Positions 1-8,991 of a stretch of DNA of 64,000 nt are shown here, piece after piece. Below the pieces are notes generated by a model that ran no database searches, was not told where the DNA came from, and was given only the letters and a program-made list of their open reading frames with translations. The stretch is taken from assembly GCF_900110705.1 (NCBI RefSeq), contig NZ_FOEJ01000004.1:248001-312000 (forward strand), given 5' to 3'. Position 1 is the stretch's first letter; every line of letters begins with the position of its first letter. Source of the stretch: Loktanella sp. DSM 29012. Lineage in GTDB: Bacteria > Pseudomonadota > Alphaproteobacteria > Rhodobacterales > Rhodobacteraceae. The position numbers and the translations under genes are program-made.

Positions 1-28
1 TACCGCAATCCGTCCAACCACCGCCCAC

Positions 29-60
29 AAAAAAAGCCCGGTCACACCGACCGGGCTTTT
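29..60 (-). terminator. Intrinsic terminator downstream of frmA
   Basis: An 8-bp perfect stem (GCCCGGTC at 36-43 with GACCGGGC at 49-56) has a 5-base loop. A run of A on the + strand at 29-35 becomes a U-run when transcription comes from the minus-strand gene that ends at 87. T residues at 57-60 make it potentially bidirectional. Confidence 0.85.
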
Positions 61-86
61 CACATCTTCTTAACCCAAAGCTGTCG

Positions 87-1199
<1,113 letters not shown>

Positions 1200-1304
1200 A
1201 TGATCGGTCCTTTGTTGATTTGCGGCAATGGTCTGCGAATTGCGGCCGGAATTCAACCCGCGCCCACTTGTCAAAGACCGACTTAGCTTGTCAGGGTGGG
1301 GCTC

Positions 1305-1559
1305 ATGAAAATATTGCTTCTTTTGCCGCTGCTCGCGGCCTGCGTCACCGGACCTGCGCCGGTCCCTTCGGACGATGGATGCGGTGCCGCGGGTTACGCG
1401 GGCCTGCTGGGCCAGAACATCGCGGCAGTGACCCTGCCGGCGGATCTGAACCACCGTGTCATCGGTCCCAACCAGATGGTGACGATGGATTATGTCGAAA
1501 GCCGGGTCAATTTTGAAACCGACATCGTCGGTACGATCATGAGGGTGACATGCGGATAA
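1305..1559 (+). CDS. I78-family peptidase-inhibitor-like lipoprotein (first of tandem pair)
   Basis: An 84-residue protein with a lipoprotein signal (MKILLLLPLLAAC, lipobox Cys near residue 13). The mature part shows the I78 pattern: a Cys-Gly near the start, YAGLLGQ, then a PNQMVTMDY and RVNF stretch, and a terminal TCG. I78 proteins inhibit serine proteases or are periplasmic relatives of such inhibitors. I chose the ATG at 1305; an in-frame GTG lies at 1296 inside the apparent ribosome site. The last ten bases overlap the next gene, a related protein, so the two are probably co-translated. Actual inhibitor activity is inferred from family only. Confidence 0.8.
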   Translation: MKILLLLPLLAACVTGPAPVPSDDGCGAAGYAGLLGQNIAAVTLPADLNHRVIGPNQMVTMDYVESRVNFETDIVGTIMRVTCG

Positions 1560-1855
1560 TCTGGACGCTGCCGTTGCTGGCTTTGATGGCCTGCGGAGGA
1601 TCACCGCGCGGCGTGGCACCCCAGGCGCAGACAGCCGTCGACAACCCCGTACCGATGGGCGTCGACAATTCCTGCGGCGGGCGGCGTTACGGCAGCCTGG
1701 TGGGCAAGGACGCCACGGTGCTGGAAACGGTTCTGATCCTGGGGCCCGTGCAGGTCATCCGCCCCGGCGGGATCACGGCACAGGACTATCAGCCGGACCG
1801 GATCAATTTCATCGTGGGTGGTGACGGGACGATTACGCAGATCACCTGCGGCTGA
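1550..1855 (+). CDS. I78-family peptidase-inhibitor-like lipoprotein (second of tandem pair)
   Basis: A 101-residue predicted lipoprotein (MRIIWTLPLLALMAC, lipobox Cys near 15). It has the same core as its upstream neighbour: CGGRRYGSLVGK, an R-P-G-x-x-T-x-D-Y segment, R-I-N-F and a terminal TCG. The two are divergent paralogues arranged head to tail, most simply explained by an old tandem duplication. The mature N-terminus carries about 20 extra low-complexity residues compared with the first copy, possibly a linker from the membrane anchor. The start codon lies inside the end of the previous gene. Confidence 0.78.
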   Translation: MRIIWTLPLLALMACGGSPRGVAPQAQTAVDNPVPMGVDNSCGGRRYGSLVGKDATVLETVLILGPVQVIRPGGITAQDYQPDRINFIVGGDGTITQITCG

Positions 1856-2051
1856 TCCGTATCGAAGCCTGCCACCGACACCACGCACTGGGTGGGGGCT
1901 CATGGCGCGGTGCCGGGGCAGTCCTTCGATACCAGTTCGTTGACATCAAAGCTGGGCGCAAAGACGGACAGACCGTGATGAATCCCGCGTGATTTCGTGT
2001 CAGCATCAAGGCAGGGTTGATTTATTGCAGCATTGCCATGATCTTGGGTGA

Positions 2052-2393
2052 ATGACAGATCAAAGCCCGATCCCGTTCAAACCCTACCGCGATGATCGCG
2101 TGTCGTTTCATCGCACTGAAATGGCCCCGATCCTGACGGTCTATGGCCGGTTCGTCGCGGCGGGCGAATGGCGCGATTACGGGATCAGCGCCTTGCGTGA
2201 CGTTGCCGTGTTTTCGGTGTTTCGCAGAACCGCTGAAAACCCCGTTTACCGGATCGAAAAGCGTCCCAAACTGCGGTTGAAGCAAGGCCAATATGCCGTC
2301 GTTGGCATGGATGGGCAGGTCCTGAAACGCGGTCACGACCTGCGCCAGGTATTGAGCGTGCTGGAACGCAAGCTGATCCGCATTGTCGACTGA
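2052..2393 (+). CDS. DUF2794 domain-containing protein
   Basis: A 113-residue soluble protein matching the alphaproteobacterial DUF2794 family as I recognise it: an N-terminal FHRTE segment, a central GRFVAAGEWRDYGI stretch, and a VFRRTAENPVYRIEK motif. No signal peptide or membrane segment is visible. The molecular function is not known to me. It is preceded by about 196 bases (1856-2051) in which I see no gene, and it is followed by a perfect palindrome in the space before a convergent gene. Confidence 0.85.
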   Translation: MTDQSPIPFKPYRDDRVSFHRTEMAPILTVYGRFVAAGEWRDYGISALRDVAVFSVFRRTAENPVYRIEKRPKLRLKQGQYAVVGMDGQVLKRGHDLRQVLSVLERKLIRIVD

Positions 2394-2413
2394 TATTATA
2401 TCACGGTTTCGAC

Positions 2414-2433
2414 ATGTTTCGCATGCGAAACAT
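2414..2433. repeat. Perfect 20-bp palindrome in convergent spacer
   Basis: ATGTTTCGCATGCGAAACAT reads identically on both strands. It lies between the stop of DUF2794 (2393) and the stop of the NlpC/P60 gene (2457), in an AT-rich stretch. It could form a hairpin in either transcript, a bidirectional terminator without a U-run, or be a protein-binding site. Confidence 0.7.
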
Positions 2434-2456
2434 ATTATGTCATATTTAACAGTATG

Positions 2457-3287
2457 TTAACCGGCCCGTTCGGTCAGGCGGCGGCGAGAGGAGACGTCAC
2501 CGTCGCCCTGGGTTTTGATGCGCAGGATCGCGTTGTCGATGGGTTCATAGACGCAGGCCATGGCGTGGGCGTTGGCATGGATCATCACCTGTTCATCGAC
2601 CATCATGCCCACGTGGCCCGGCCAGAATATCAGGTCGCCGCGCTGCAACGGGGCGTCGGGGGACAGCGCATCGCCAAGGGCTGCCTCTTGCAGGTCGGCG
2701 TCACCGGGGCAGGGGATGTCGCAGGCGGTCAAGGCTGCATGGATCAACCCGGAACAGTCGATGCCGCGCGTGGAATTGCCGCCCCACAGGTAGGGGACGT
2801 TGAAATGCAGCTGTGCCACGTTGACCGGATCGGCAAAGGGACGATCCAGCGGGCGCAGGTGCTTTTTCGGGACAAACCCCTGTGGAGTCTCAAAGAATTT
2901 GGGCCGTTCGTCGATCACGCGCAGGCGTGCGCCGAACGGCAGGGCCATGGTGGGTTCGGATTTCATGGTCTCTGACGTGTAGGCATGGGTTCCGAATGTG
3001 CTGACCCGGTGGGTCGGCCAATGGATATTGTCCAGCCGGTCGGCGGCGACATATCCGCAATAGCCGTTTTCCGTCTGGACGAAGGCCCAACCATTCTGAA
3101 ATTCCAGCGTCGTGACGTTTTCACCCAGTAGCAGCTGCCGTTCCCGTGCGCCGCCGGGACTGCGGCACAGGTCCGTCACCGAACGCGATAAACGTGCTGG
3201 CGTGCCGTCAACCGCAACGCGGTCGGTCAGACCGAGGCTGCGCAGGGCAACCCGGTCGTTGGCGGGCCAAAGCCTGCGATCGGTCAC
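2457..3287 (-). CDS. NlpC/P60 family peptidase with SH3-like domain
   Basis: A 276-residue cysteine peptidase of the NlpC/P60 fold, expected to cleave peptide bonds in murein stem peptides. Residues about 35-150 resemble bacterial SH3 repeats. The catalytic domain follows with the nucleophile in GIDCSGL (Cys178), the catalytic His in GHVGMM (His225) and a second polar or His position in the IHANAH stretch. No signal peptide is visible, so export is uncertain. It starts with GTG overlapping the stop of the upstream M17 aminopeptidase by 4 bases (GTGA), so the two peptidases look translationally coupled and may act together in peptide recycling. Confidence 0.88.
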   Translation of the reverse strand: MTDRRLWPANDRVALRSLGLTDRVAVDGTPARLSRSVTDLCRSPGGARERQLLLGENVTTLEFQNGWAFVQTENGYCGYVAADRLDNIHWPTHRVSTFGTHAYTSETMKSEPTMALPFGARLRVIDERPKFFETPQGFVPKKHLRPLDRPFADPVNVAQLHFNVPYLWGGNSTRGIDCSGLIHAALTACDIPCPGDADLQEAALGDALSPDAPLQRGDLIFWPGHVGMMVDEQVMIHANAHAMACVYEPIDNAILRIKTQGDGDVSSRRRLTERAG

Positions 3288-4651
3288 AGGTTCAACAGTT
3301 TCGGCAGGGCGTCCAGCAGCGCGCGCGCACCCATCCCGACACCGCCCTTGGGGCGGGCGGGTTTCGCGCTCGGATTCCAGCCGTAGATGTCGAAATGAAT
3401 GTAAGGCGCGTCGACGAAACGGCGCAGGAACAGGGCTGCGGTGGTGGCCCCGGCCATGCCGCCTGCGGGCGCGTTGTCCAGATCGGCAATACCGGGTTCG
3501 ATCATCGTCTCGTAGGGGTCGTGGAACGGCAGACGCCAGACGGGGTCTGCCACGGCACGGGCGGAAACGGTCAGCGCATCGGCATGCGCGTCGTCATCCG
3601 TGAAAAACGGTGACAGGTCTGGCCCGACGGCGACCCGCGCGGCCCCGGTCAGAGTGGCCATCGATACGATCAGATCGGGGGATTCCTCGGATGCGAGCGC
3701 CAGCGCGTCGGCCAGCACCAGCCGTCCCTCTGCGTCGGTATTGTTGATTTCCACCGTCAGCCCCTTGCGGCTGGTCAGGATGTCCTGCGGGCGAAAGGCA
3801 TTGCCAGAAATACTGTTTTCCACGGCCGGGATCAGCAGGCGCAGACGAATGTTCAGCCCCAGTGCCATGATCATATGCGCAACGCCCAGGGTGGTGGCGG
3901 CCCCGCCCATGTCCTTTTTCATCAGGCCCATGGACCCTGCGGGTTTGATGTTCAGGCCGCCGGTGTCGAAACACACGCCCTTGCCAACCAGTGTCAGGGT
4001 CGGACCCGTGTTTCCCCAACGCAGGTCAATCAGGCGCGGTGCGCGGGTGCTGGCGCGGCCGACGGTATGGATCATCGGGAAATTCGCCGCCAGCAAGTCA
4101 TCGCCTGTGGTGACGGTGATATCGGCGCCGTGCTGACGCGCGAGGTCGCGCGCCTGTTGTTCAAGCTCGTCCGGGCCCATCTCGGATGCGGGGGTGTTGA
4201 TCAGGTCGCGTGTCAGGAACTCGCCCGCGGCAATCGCCTCGATCCGGGCGGCGTCGATGCCGGCGGGCGCGATCAGTTGGGCGGGTGGCTTGGCCGGTTT
4301 GCGGTAGCGGTCAAAGTCATAAGAGGCGAGCAACCAGCCCAATGCGGCCTCTTGCATCCGGGCGGGGGGCAGATCGGTCTGGATCGCATAGGTGCCGGCG
4401 GGCAAACTGCGGGCCGCCGATCCGACATCAAAACGGCTGCGCTTGCGGCTGGCCTCGGACCCGGCACCGACGAGGGCCATGGCGATGCCCCCCTCGGGCC
4501 CCGGCACAGCCAGTGTGGCACCGGCAGCGCCGGTGAAACCCGCCGCATCGGCCCAGGTGCGGGCGCTGTCCGGGATGGTGTCCTGGGCGTCCTGTTCGAT
4601 GATGTGGAGAGGCACGGCAGAGCTGTCGGGGCTGGCAAAGGTCGCGGACAT
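3284..4651 (-). CDS. Leucyl aminopeptidase family (M17) metallopeptidase
   Basis: A 455-residue M17 aminopeptidase that removes N-terminal residues from peptides with two metal ions in the cytoplasm. The C-terminal catalytic domain carries the GKGVCFDTGG metal-binding motif and the family signature NTDAEGRLVLAD. The N-terminal third is the variable M17 domain. I chose the ATG at 4651; a TTG lies 30 bases upstream with no better ribosome site. The stop overlaps the start of the NlpC/P60 gene. I cannot tell from sequence whether it is PepA-like or PepB-like; the relatively short N-domain resembles alphaproteobacterial M17 paralogues. Confidence 0.92.
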   Translation of the reverse strand: MSATFASPDSSAVPLHIIEQDAQDTIPDSARTWADAAGFTGAAGATLAVPGPEGGIAMALVGAGSEASRKRSRFDVGSAARSLPAGTYAIQTDLPPARMQEAALGWLLASYDFDRYRKPAKPPAQLIAPAGIDAARIEAIAAGEFLTRDLINTPASEMGPDELEQQARDLARQHGADITVTTGDDLLAANFPMIHTVGRASTRAPRLIDLRWGNTGPTLTLVGKGVCFDTGGLNIKPAGSMGLMKKDMGGAATTLGVAHMIMALGLNIRLRLLIPAVENSISGNAFRPQDILTSRKGLTVEINNTDAEGRLVLADALALASEESPDLIVSMATLTGAARVAVGPDLSPFFTDDDAHADALTVSARAVADPVWRLPFHDPYETMIEPGIADLDNAPAGGMAGATTAALFLRRFVDAPYIHFDIYGWNPSAKPARPKGGVGMGARALLDALPKLLNL

Positions 4652-4717
4652 GGGGGGCCTATGGTTTGGGATCAAATCCAACCTAACCGTCTGGTCAGCC
4701 GCGACAAGGCCCAGTGC

Positions 4718-5092
4718 CTAACCCCCGCGCAGCATCCAGACTTGGCCGATGGCCAAATCGAAACTGCGTTCAAGGCGAGCCATCGTCGCCTCGACCGCGA
4801 TGCCGTCGCGCTGTCTGGCGCTGTCCGCCACATGGCCTGCGGCTGTCGCGACCTCGATCAGGCCGATCCGGGCGGCGATTGTCGACATGCGTCTGGCCTG
4901 ACCGGGCAGGTCGTCAAAACCCCCATGGTCACGCCCGTCGCGCATGATTCCCAGGCGGGTGGCCAGATCCTCGAGCGAGGTGGCGATGGTGCGGTCTGCG
5001 CGGGCAGCCCCCTGCCGGGCATAGAGGTCCTGCAAAAGGCCATGGTCGATGGCGCAATCCAGAAGGCATTCGAGAACGGTCACTTGGGTCAT
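4718..5092 (-). CDS. Conserved hypothetical protein, helical
   Basis: A 124-residue soluble protein that I do not recognise. It is rich in Ala, Arg and Asp and looks largely alpha-helical, with no signal peptide, membrane segment or cysteine motif apart from one CLLDCA near residue 10. It is on the same strand as the M17/NlpC pair, 66 bases upstream of it, and could be the first gene of that transcript. It is divergent from carbonic anhydrase across 143 bases. Codon use matches its neighbours and the opposite strand offers no better candidate, so I accept it as a gene. Confidence 0.6.
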   Translation of the reverse strand: MTQVTVLECLLDCAIDHGLLQDLYARQGAARADRTIATSLEDLATRLGIMRDGRDHGGFDDLPGQARRMSTIAARIGLIEVATAAGHVADSARQRDGIAVEATMARLERSFDLAIGQVWMLRGG

Positions 5093-5235
5093 TTTAGGTG
5101 TTTCTCAGGGCTGGGGTTTGGCCCAACCTGCGCGCAACAGGGTTCCCAATTCGTTGAACAAGCTGATTTTAATGCCTCGAATTCCCCTAAAATGCGCGAT
5201 AGGTTTCAGGGATAAAAATTACGGAAAGCGCGATC

Positions 5236-5883
5236 ATGGACTTCGCAAGACCTCTTCCCGAATACCTGATCACACGGTTTCACGGCTGGCAGGCGACCAC
5301 ATATTCACAGAACAAGGGCTGGTATCGGCGTCTGGCCGACGAAGGGCAGCGCCCGCGCGCGATGATCATCTCCTGCTGCGACAGCCGGGTGCATGTCACC
5401 GCGATGTTCGGGGCGGATCAGGGCGAATTCTTTATTCACCGCAATATCGCCAATCTGGTGCCGGCCTTTGTTTCGGATGGTGAACATCACGGCACCTCTG
5501 CGGCCGTGGAATACGCGGTTACGTCACTGCATGTGTCGCATCTGGTCGTGATGGGTCATTCAGGTTGTGGCGGTGTCGAAGGCTGTTACGAGATGTGCGA
5601 GGGCCATGCCCCCGCGCTGGAGGAGAAAACCAGTTTCGTCGGGCGGTGGATGGATATTCTGCGGCCCGGATACGACCGCTTGCCGCAGGGGGATGATGCG
5701 ACGCGCAAACGCGCGCTGGAAAAGGAAGGCGTGCTGATCAGCCTTGAAAACCTGATGAGCTTTCCATTCGTGCGGGCAGCCGTCGAGTCGGGTGAGCTGA
5801 CCTTGCACGGCGTCTGGAACCACATCGGCAATGGCTCGCTCGAGGTTTACGACCCCCCCAGTGGCGCATTCCATCCGATCTAG
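5236..5883 (+). CDS. Beta-class carbonic anhydrase
   Basis: A 215-residue zinc enzyme that interconverts CO2 and bicarbonate, supplying bicarbonate to carboxylases such as acetyl-CoA carboxylase (accA is near 56 kb). Zinc ligands and active-site residues are visible: Cys48-Asp49-Ser50-Arg51 (CCDSRVH), and His108 with Cys111 in GHSGCGG. Length and N-terminus fit bacterial beta carbonic anhydrases. No export signal is present, so it is cytosolic. The 143-base upstream region is comparatively AT-rich and probably holds the promoter. Confidence 0.95.
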   Translation: MDFARPLPEYLITRFHGWQATTYSQNKGWYRRLADEGQRPRAMIISCCDSRVHVTAMFGADQGEFFIHRNIANLVPAFVSDGEHHGTSAAVEYAVTSLHVSHLVVMGHSGCGGVEGCYEMCEGHAPALEEKTSFVGRWMDILRPGYDRLPQGDDATRKRALEKEGVLISLENLMSFPFVRAAVESGELTLHGVWNHIGNGSLEVYDPPSGAFHPI

Positions 5884-5962
5884 CGGTCAGACAGGCACGA
5901 CGTCGTACGGTTGGGGCGTCGATCTAAAGCATTTGTTAATCTCTTGGCGGCACGCTGCACGG

Positions 5963-7183
5963 ATGATGCGGTGGCCCACCTTGTTGCGCGGTTGGAACGG
6001 AACTGATGCAGGATATGACATCCTGCTGCGGTTCGCCCAGGATATTGATGCCGCCTATGAGGCAGAGCATGAGGCGGTCCGACTGCGGCTCGTCAACCGG
6101 ATGGTCGTGTTTGGTCTGGTCATGTACAATGCCTACAACCTGACCGCATATGTGCTGGCCGGCGACGTCTTCTGGCATGGGCTGGTCATGCGGCTTGCTG
6201 TGGTGACACCGTTGTCCTTTGCCATGATGATGGTCCTGCAGCGGGTGAATGCGATCTGGCGGGAACGCATCCTGCTGGTCGGCATGATCAATGCCTATCT
6301 GGTGCCGGTCTTTGTGTTGTGGTGGTCCCGGTCGCAATGGGCGTTGTTGCTGACAAACGAGATGATCCTGATGATCGTTTTCGCCACGACCCTGATTACC
6401 CTGCGTTTTCGGCATGCGATCATCTATACGGCGGTCGTGCTGGGTCTGACGCTGGCCGTGATCTGGACCAACCCGGCCATCGCGACCACGCTGATCTGGC
6501 CGCTGACGTTGCAGATGATCCTTGCCGCGGTGTTCTGCCTGCATGCAAACCATCACAGCGAACGGCGACGTTGCGAGGATTACATGCGTGCCTACAGGGC
6601 TGCGGATCGGGCGCGAGCCGCTGAAAATTCCGAACGCCGCATGACCATGCTGTCGCTGACCGATGCGCTGACAGGGATTCCCAACCGCCGCAGTTTCGAA
6701 TGGATGATGTCCGACTGGGTGGCTGGCCACGATGCTGTCGGCTTGATGATGATCGATATCGATCATTTCAAGCTGTACAACGACACGATGGGACATCCGG
6801 CAGGCGACGGTTGCCTGCGCCGGGTCGCGGCAACCCTGTCAGCGGTTGCATTGGGACCCGATGTGCAGATCGCCCGTATCGGCGGCGAGGAATTTGCCGT
6901 GGTGATGCGGGGCGCGACATCCAGCGGGTCCAAGGCACTTGCCACCGAAATCATCCGCGAAATCCGCGGCATGGCCGACCCGCATCCGGGCCGGCTGGAC
7001 GGCGTGAACCGGGTCACGATCAGTATCGGGTTGGCCGTGTCATCCGCCGCTGACCCGTTCGACCGCGCGGTGCTGATGTCGGATGCGGATGCCGCGCTCT
7101 ATCAGGCCAAGCGTGCTGGGCGGGATTGCTGGCGGTTTTCAGAGCCGGCGGGACCGATCGTTGATCTGCGTCAAATCGCGTGA
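5963..7183 (+). CDS. Membrane-bound diguanylate cyclase (GGDEF)
   Basis: A 406-residue protein made of about six transmembrane helices (residues 45-195) followed by a GGDEF domain that makes cyclic di-GMP from two GTP. The catalytic loop is intact as GGEEF (307-311), and the usual LTDALTGIPNRR lead-in is present near 232. At the place of the RxxD product-inhibition site I read GPDV, so feedback inhibition through the canonical I-site is unlikely. I chose the ATG at 5963 (a second ATG follows immediately); the frame is open further upstream into carbonic anhydrase. The membrane part could be a sensor, but its ligand is unknown. Confidence 0.9.
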   Translation: MMRWPTLLRGWNGTDAGYDILLRFAQDIDAAYEAEHEAVRLRLVNRMVVFGLVMYNAYNLTAYVLAGDVFWHGLVMRLAVVTPLSFAMMMVLQRVNAIWRERILLVGMINAYLVPVFVLWWSRSQWALLLTNEMILMIVFATTLITLRFRHAIIYTAVVLGLTLAVIWTNPAIATTLIWPLTLQMILAAVFCLHANHHSERRRCEDYMRAYRAADRARAAENSERRMTMLSLTDALTGIPNRRSFEWMMSDWVAGHDAVGLMMIDIDHFKLYNDTMGHPAGDGCLRRVAATLSAVALGPDVQIARIGGEEFAVVMRGATSSGSKALATEIIREIRGMADPHPGRLDGVNRVTISIGLAVSSAADPFDRAVLMSDADAALYQAKRAGRDCWRFSEPAGPIVDLRQIA

Positions 7184-7201
7184 TCCCCCCTGCAAAAGCA
7201 A

Positions 7202-7227
7202 ACGGGCGGACCTTTCGGCCCGCCCGT
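7202..7227. terminator. Hairpin between convergent diguanylate cyclase and asd
   Basis: A perfect 8-bp GC-rich stem (ACGGGCGG at 7202-7209 with CCGCCCGT at 7220-7227) lies in the 68-base convergent spacer. There is no strong U-run on either strand, so efficiency is uncertain. Confidence 0.6.
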
Positions 7228-7251
7228 GAAACGGTCAGATAACGGGTCTGA

Positions 7252-8274
7252 TCAGCCTTTCTTCAGGCACTCGCGGCCCAGAAGTTCTGCGATCTGCACC
7301 GCATTCAGGGCCGCACCCTTGCGCAGGTTATCGGACACGCACCACAGGTTGATGCCGTTGTCGATCGTGCTGTCCTGACGGATGCGGCTGATGAAGGTTG
7401 CGAAATCGCCGACACATTCGATTGGCGTGACGTAGCCACCGTCCTCGCGCTTGTCGATCACCATGACGCCGGGTGCCTCGCGCAGGATGTCGCGGGCCTC
7501 TTCTTCGTCAAGGAAATCCTCGAATTCGATGTTGATCGATTCCGAATGGCCGACGAACACGGGCACGCGCACGCAGGTTGCCGTGACCTTGATCTTGGGG
7601 TCGACGATCTTTTTGGTTTCGACGACCATTTTCCACTCTTCCTTGGTGGACCCGTCTTCCATGAACACGTCGATATGGGGGATGACGTTGAACGCGATCT
7701 GTTTGGTGAACTTGGTCACGCCGGTGTTGTCGGTGGGGTTGTAGACCGCCTTGGTCTGGTCCCACAGCGCATCCATGCCTTCCTTGCCCGCGCCGGACAC
7801 GGACTGGTAGGTGCTGACGACGACGCGTTTGATCCGGGCGCGATCGTGCAGCGGCTTGAGCGCGACAACCATCTGCGCGGTCGAGCAGTTGGGGTTCGCG
7901 ATGATCATCTTGTTCTTGTAGTCGTGGATCGCCTCGGGGTTCACCTCGGGAACGATCAGCGGGATCTGGCTGTCGTAACGGTAGAGCGAGGAGTTATCGA
8001 TGACGACGCAGCCGGCCTTGGCGGCAATGGGTGCATATTTCGCGGTCGCCTCGGACCCCACGGCAAACAGGGCCATGTCCCAGCCGGTGAAATCGAAGGC
8101 ATCGAGGTCCTTGGTTTTCAGAGTTTTCTCACCAAAGCTGACTTCGGTGCCGAGCGAACGGCGGCTGGCAAGTGCGACGATCTCGTCAACGGGGAACGCC
8201 CGTTCGGCGAGGATGTTCAGCATTTCGTGGCCCACGTTGCCCGTGGCCCCGACGATGGCGATTCTGTAGCCCAT
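7252..8274 (-). CDS. asd: Aspartate-semialdehyde dehydrogenase
   Basis: A 340-residue NADPH-dependent enzyme that reduces aspartyl phosphate to aspartate semialdehyde, the branch point to lysine, diaminopimelate, threonine and methionine. The N-terminal nucleotide-binding motif GATGNVG is at 9-15 and the catalytic Cys130 lies in NPNCST. The C-terminal half carries the dimerisation domain. Its length is normal. It stands alone, with a family A repeat between it and the upstream acetyltransferase gene, so it probably has its own promoter there. lysA, which uses the same pathway, is at 47 kb. Confidence 0.97.
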   Translation of the reverse strand: MGYRIAIVGATGNVGHEMLNILAERAFPVDEIVALASRRSLGTEVSFGEKTLKTKDLDAFDFTGWDMALFAVGSEATAKYAPIAAKAGCVVIDNSSLYRYDSQIPLIVPEVNPEAIHDYKNKMIIANPNCSTAQMVVALKPLHDRARIKRVVVSTYQSVSGAGKEGMDALWDQTKAVYNPTDNTGVTKFTKQIAFNVIPHIDVFMEDGSTKEEWKMVVETKKIVDPKIKVTATCVRVPVFVGHSESINIEFEDFLDEEEARDILREAPGVMVIDKREDGGYVTPIECVGDFATFISRIRQDSTIDNGINLWCVSDNLRKGAALNAVQIAELLGRECLKKG

Positions 8275-8346
8275 GGTCTGCTCCTTGAATGACGTTGGGC
8301 TGTTACGCTGAAACGCTGCAAAGGGAAAGGGCGGATGGTGTGGTCA

Positions 8347-8405
8347 GGGGGGCGCTGCCCCCGGTGCTGTCGCACCTCCCCCGGGATATTTTGAAAACAG
8401 CGATG
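8347..8405 (+). repeat. Family A intergenic hairpin repeat, copy 1
   Basis: Two adjacent hairpins (a GGGGGC/GCCCCC-type stem, then GGTGC/GCACC) are followed by CCCCCGGGATATTTTG and AAAACAGCGAT. It lies directly after the stop of the minus-strand acetyltransferase at 8413. Copy 4 (34994) shares the same 3' AAAACAGCGAT tail. Confidence 0.8.
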
Positions 8406-8412
8406 GGTGCGG

Positions 8413-8991
8413 TCAGAGGGTTTTGACCATCGTGGTGCTGCTGGTGAAACCAAAGATGTAGCTGAGCGGGCCGATGGTCTGGGTGTTCGTGGCCCTGAAA
8501 CCGTAGCGCGTATAGAGTGCGCGGGCGCGGGGGTTCGTGTCGATGACATCCAGGCGCACCTTGGCATAGCCGCGTGTGCGGGCCTCTGTGCAGATGGCGT
8601 CCAGCAGGGCGGTGCCGATGCCTTGCCCCCGCGCGGTGGGAGCGACGCAGAGGCCGTCCAGCAAAAAGCGGGCGTTGTCGATGTCGCGTTCCAGCAGTGA
8701 CAGCAGTGCTGCGCGCCAGAGGGCACCGGCCCGGCCATAGATGGCGCGCAGGTCGTGGAACGTGCCGTCGACGAATGCGCCATCGTGTGATTTGAACCCG
8801 ACGACGCCCAGGAGTGTGCCGTCGTTTGCATGGGCGGCGATGACGTGGTCGGTGCGCATCACGCGGATGATGTAGCGCAGAGCTTTGGCGTCGGGGCCCA
8901 TGACGCGGGCCAGTTTCTGGCCGAAGGCCTGCCAGTAGAGGGTCGCCGCCGCGTCGCGGTCGGATGCGGGAAGGCCTGCGCGGATGATCAT
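8413..8991 (-). CDS. GNAT family N-acetyltransferase
   Basis: A 192-residue acetyltransferase of the GNAT fold. The acetyl-CoA binding motif A is clear near residue 120 (VAPTARGQGIGTALL), followed by the RLDVIDTNPRARALY segment typical of family motif B. The substrate is not predictable. It overlaps the downstream end of the moeA fusion frame by 4 bases (start at 8991, stop of the fusion at 8988), so it may be the last gene of the Mo-cofactor operon, although a functional link is not implied. Confidence 0.88.
   Translation of the reverse strand: MIIRAGLPASDRDAAATLYWQAFGQKLARVMGPDAKALRYIIRVMRTDHVIAAHANDGTLLGVVGFKSHDGAFVDGTFHDLRAIYGRAGALWRAALLSLLERDIDNARFLLDGLCVAPTARGQGIGTALLDAICTEARTRGYAKVRLDVIDTNPRARALYTRYGFRATNTQTIGPLSYIFGFTSSTTMVKTL

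Noticed and set aside
5090-5194. CATTTTAGG at 5090 and CCTAAAATG at 5186 as inverted repeat arms around the carbonic anhydrase promoter
   Set aside because: The arms are 9 bp and about 90 bases apart, and one overlaps a start codon; likely chance.
3875-5215. 446-codon open frame antisense to the M17 peptidase
   Set aside because: No motif; runs through the M17 gene, a spacer and the helical protein gene.
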